Of a stretch of DNA of 64,000 nucleotides, positions 60,761 through 64,000 are shown one piece after another (the stretch's first letter is position 1; every line of letters starts with the position of its first letter). The DNA comes from Rhodamnia argentea (taxonomy: Eukaryota > Streptophyta > Magnoliopsida > Myrtales > Myrtaceae). A program made the translations under genes and the position numbers. The stretch covers positions 19,255,861 to 19,319,860 of the forward strand of contig NC_063154.1 in NCBI RefSeq assembly GCF_020921035.1, read 5' to 3'. The notes under the pieces were generated by a model. It was not told the DNA's origin, searched no databases, and was given only the letters and a program-made list of their open reading frames with translations.

Positions 60761-63517
60761 TTGTACGCGGATGCCGAGCTATCTGTATCTTCTATTTGTA
60801 ATTTGGGTTGTTCCTTTACGGTTGAGAACTAATTAAGAAAAGATATTTTATTGGCACGCTACTTTGGATACTTCCACATTTTTTGCACTCATGGTTCATG
60901 GTGATGATATTTCAAGTCATAAGATAGACTTATGTGGAAAATAATTTATGGAAATCTAGCCCATTATTTATTAGTACCTTTTCCTATGAAATCATGAAAT
61001 TAGAAAACAACATAACAACCAACAAAATTATTATTGTCTCATTTCCTAAGATCTGCTAGAAATTCTCAAAGAAGGATCTTACCCGTAAATTTGGTTCTAA
61101 AAATCGAGGTCTTCGTAAATTAGTCATTTCTCATCGAAAATAATTTCTGCCCATTTATTGTGCATAGCCCAATCGATTGGCGATTTTTTTTTTTCGGACT
61201 TAGAGAGAAATTTTAGATAGAGGAACGGAACGATAAACGAAAAGAGATGTGAAAATAGGTCCGGATCACATGAAAACCTACATCTCACCATAAAACCAAG
61301 CAAAATATGAAACCAAAAAAAAAAAAGCCATCTTCATCCTAACTAATTTTTTTTAATTATAATTAAAAATCCGAATCTCTATTTTATCTTGTAAAATCAC
61401 GGATTCCACAAGCTGCTTGATGTGTGATTGTATTGGAGAGAGAAGCAGCCAATGGGTCCCACGTCCTCATTGGTCAAATTGACAAAATGATTAGTCCAAA
61501 ATAGCTCTAGAACATCCACTATGGTGTCCCTAGTGCCACGAGCAATGAGTGCCGAGCATGGAACGAAAATGGCCAAAATACCAATCAGATCCCGAGCAAG
61601 GAGGATCAATTGAAATCCAAAGGAGAAAATTTTTCTCCCATCAAAATCAGGAAATGGGTCGCTCGACAAACCTAGATTGCTTGGAGATATTGCGAAGGTT
61701 CGTCGTGATAAACGTACAGTGAGGCGGTCATCGGACAAGACATCGCGTCGTTAGCTTCGATTGACCGTAATTATTGATTTTCGTGGAATCATCGGGCCTG
61801 TGCGAACATAAGTTGGAAGGTTCGAGTCTCTGCACGCGGTAATTCCTCTTTTCGGATATTATTTGCGAAACGATTCGGTTTGTGTGGTTGGTTTCATAAT
61901 GTCCATCACTCTTAATTAGCTAAAAGAATAAAAATTACAAAATCGGGAATTGAGTCATGAATCTTTTGAATTTGTGCCAATTCGATCATCCAACCAACTT
62001 TGACCAGACCGTGCCGACGTGGACGCTAATCGGTGTGCCAAAGTTAGCTCAATGGACTAAATTGGCATAAATTGCAATAGATTTAGGATTTTTTTTTTCC
62101 CGCAATTCTCCCATCTGCAAATGGAGCTTATGCTTTAACACTTCAAACCGCTATCGAGCCAGGATCCGCACGCACGGTCGGGAGGTACGAACGACGATCG
62201 CAAGGGATAAGTTCGAGCGCTTAGCCTCCGACCGTGTTCACCTAATCGAAAAAGGCTAAGCCTGTAAAATAATGCACAATTTAACACCTAAGTAAGTAGT
62301 AGCGATGCTACCAACCCTAGGTAAGACTTGTCCAATCACATGGAATACAACCAATCTTGGCTAGGAAGTGGGAGATATTTGAGCTGGGAAAAGGAACAAA
62401 ACAAAGGGGTTGTTTTCTTTCTCTCTCTCTCAATTTTTGTGATGGTGAAGGAGAGAATCTCTCACATGCAACCTTCTTGGCCTTAGTAAGAGAGAGAGAG
62501 AGAAAGAGACTAGAGAGAGAGGGAGCAACATCAAGCTCAACTTTTGGAAACAGAACCCAGCAACAATCGCCACCGTAGTGCTCTTCAAGGGACGGTGTCG
62601 TTTAGCGGTGGGAAGCGCACACCCCGGGAGGAATAATGTTGTGGACAGTGCGTCCCACGAGCCACGCCCCGTCGCAACGCCGCTGTCCCCAGTCAACCGG
62701 GCAGCATTTTCGGCCGCCACAGCCCACACAAACACACCACCACCACCACCACCAGCAACGACAACAGCGACAGCAACAGCAACAACAAAGGAGAGAATAA
62801 AAATAGAAGGGAAAAAAAAAGTACTCCTCCCCGCGCACGTGCCCAGCCCCGCGCTCGCACGTGCTTACAGCTATGTCCCTCTCCTATGCGCAAATTACAT
62901 TCTTCACATGTGAGCAAGTTGATTCGAATTAATTCCGGGGTGGATTGTGTGCACATGCTGGTCGGAAATTTTATGTCAAATGCTTCGCTTAATATTTGAA
63001 TATTACGGCATTCCCTCTTACGAATAGGTTTGGACATTAGCTTAAGATTAAACCAAGAAAAAAAAATTATAACAGGGTTAAGAAAGATTTGAACCTAGCG
63101 AGTTAAATACTCTAACAACATGTGAAATTTCGTCAGATCATAGTCCATTGTTTTCCCCCACTTTTTTGCACTTGATTTTTTTCTTCTTCATTTGTTTGTT
63201 TATTTTGAGGTTTTGGATTTCTGCATGGACGCACGAGCGTCTTCGAACTTGTGACCAGAGAGACAAAATTCATCAATATCCAATCGATAAGAGAGCCAAA
63301 GCCCCACATGCACACCACATTGATTTTGGTGACATTTTTTTTTTTTTTTTTTTTTTGGGTCCTCGGAATATGTTGACCAAGTTCTCCAATTTTCCCACGT
63401 TATTTCCTTTTTATTTATGTTCCGGCCATAAAAAAATTTTTAATATTGATATTAACTATTGCAATATGCCCATCTAACAAGCCAATTTCCCAAAACCTAT
63501 GCATGTCACCCAATAAA
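60761..63517. other. intergenic, no gene seen
   Basis: 61930-62100 carries a fragment of the repeat family with GACTAAATTGGCA words. 62410-62560 is CT/GA-rich, then 62570-62760 is GC-rich and ends in a CAC/CAA triplet run (62740-62795); this could be a promoter or leader, but no coding exon follows in the window. 63338-63357 is a T run. Confidence 0.5.
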
Positions 63518-63587
63518 ATTTTTTTATAAATTTTAGTGCTTAATTACACTTTCGTAATAAATTTTTGAACTTTTAGGACACTTATCC
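63518..63587. repeat. partial copy of the 37818 foldback MITE (right arm)
   Basis: ACACTTTCGTAATAAATTTT then GAACTTTTAGGACACTTATCC matches the right arm of the element at 37818-38197 and ends at the same terminal GG/CC boundary. The left arm is missing or diverged. Confidence 0.5.
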
Positions 63588-63889
63588 GATATTATGTCAC
63601 TTTAGAATCTTTGGTTTGCCCGACCAAACAGCTCATGCCTGCCACAACGTCCAAAATCTAAATGATCCTATGCTTTGGATGGGTTGCTGGATTTGTCTGG
63701 GGTTGGAACTAGGGTTTTGGTTTTTATAACCATGAGAATCACTTTTGGCAGCTTCAAGTAACTTAGTGGGGAAGAATAAGTGCAGCCTTTACAATGCCAT
63801 GGTTCTAGTGGAGGTTGCTTGCTAGGGAGGTTCATTATATCTTCACCCATTAGCATTTTCTTTTCTTTCCTCCGATTTTTTTTTTTTTT

Positions 63890-64000
63890 AGATAAGTGCA
63901 TAGAAAGTTTTAAAATTTATCACGAAAGTACAATCGAGTCCTAAAATTTTCAAAAAAAACAATTAGCTGAAAAACTTAGTTGGACCAATTTGATAAGTTT
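63890..64000. repeat. left arm of another 37818-type foldback MITE, cut by window end
   Basis: Starts GATAAGTGCATAGAAAGTTT and continues CACGAAAGTACAATCGAGTC then CTAAAATTTTCAAAA, the same word order as the left arm at 37818. The right half would lie beyond the window. Confidence 0.65.

Noticed and set aside
61800..61850. tRNA-like GGTTCGAGTCT (B-box-like) sequence
   Set aside because: No matching A-box, no acceptor stem and no cloverleaf could be formed around it.
62578..62913. ORF with Thr/Pro/Ala triplet repeats
   Set aside because: Low-complexity CAC/CAA run; no conserved domain on either strand.

Overview
This is a nuclear plant DNA window: spliceosomal introns with GT..AG borders, plant-only gene families (UGT, FPP, CCoAOMT, plant U-box) and plant retrotransposon and transposon lineages. 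It is AT-rich and mostly repeat, with five apparently intact protein genes in 64 kb. The repeat style and gene set suggest a woody eudicot, possibly Myrtales. That placement is an impression, not a demonstration.

Layout. 1-15255: a minus-strand Ty3/gypsy element of the Tat type (dual RNase H, extra ORFs before gag, very long LTR). Its 3' end lies off the left edge. Its 5' LTR (11503-15255) has landed in the last codons of a family-1 glycosyltransferase gene (15243-16718, minus). The UGT promoter is confined by a 549-bp hAT-like MITE (17070-17618) and a 2980-bp solo LTR (17719-20698), both with exact target-site duplications (TSDs). 20.7-28.4 kb is repeat-rich and holds a complete-length but decayed hAT transposon (23740-26824). 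28.4-33 kb: filament-like plant protein gene (FPP7 type, plus, 5 exons). 35.1-35.7 kb: ribosomal protein S16 (plus, 2 exons). 37.8-40.1 kb: three small inverted-repeat elements. 41.2-43.1 kb: caffeoyl-CoA O-methyltransferase (minus, 5 exons), with AC elements in its promoter. 45739-51402: a full-length MULE with about 630-bp terminal inverted repeats and a 9-bp TSD, whose transposase is broken by stop codons. 51.4-53 kb: copia and LINE fragments. 55.5-56.8 kb: an intronless, GC-rich U-box E3 ligase (PUB25/26 type, minus). 57-64 kb: no recognisable gene, some MITE-like repeats.

The host genes are not an operon or an obvious cluster. CCoAOMT (lignin methylation) and the UGT (small-molecule glucosylation) both act on specialised metabolites but lie 25 kb apart with unrelated genes between. 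RPS16 is housekeeping, FPP7-type proteins are coiled-coil structural proteins, and PUB25/26-type ligases act in ubiquitin signalling. The main result is a dense, well-delimited record of transposition: six insertions are bounded to the base by matching TSDs, and one LTR now supplies the stop codon of a host enzyme. I saw nothing that I would call a wholly new biological system.
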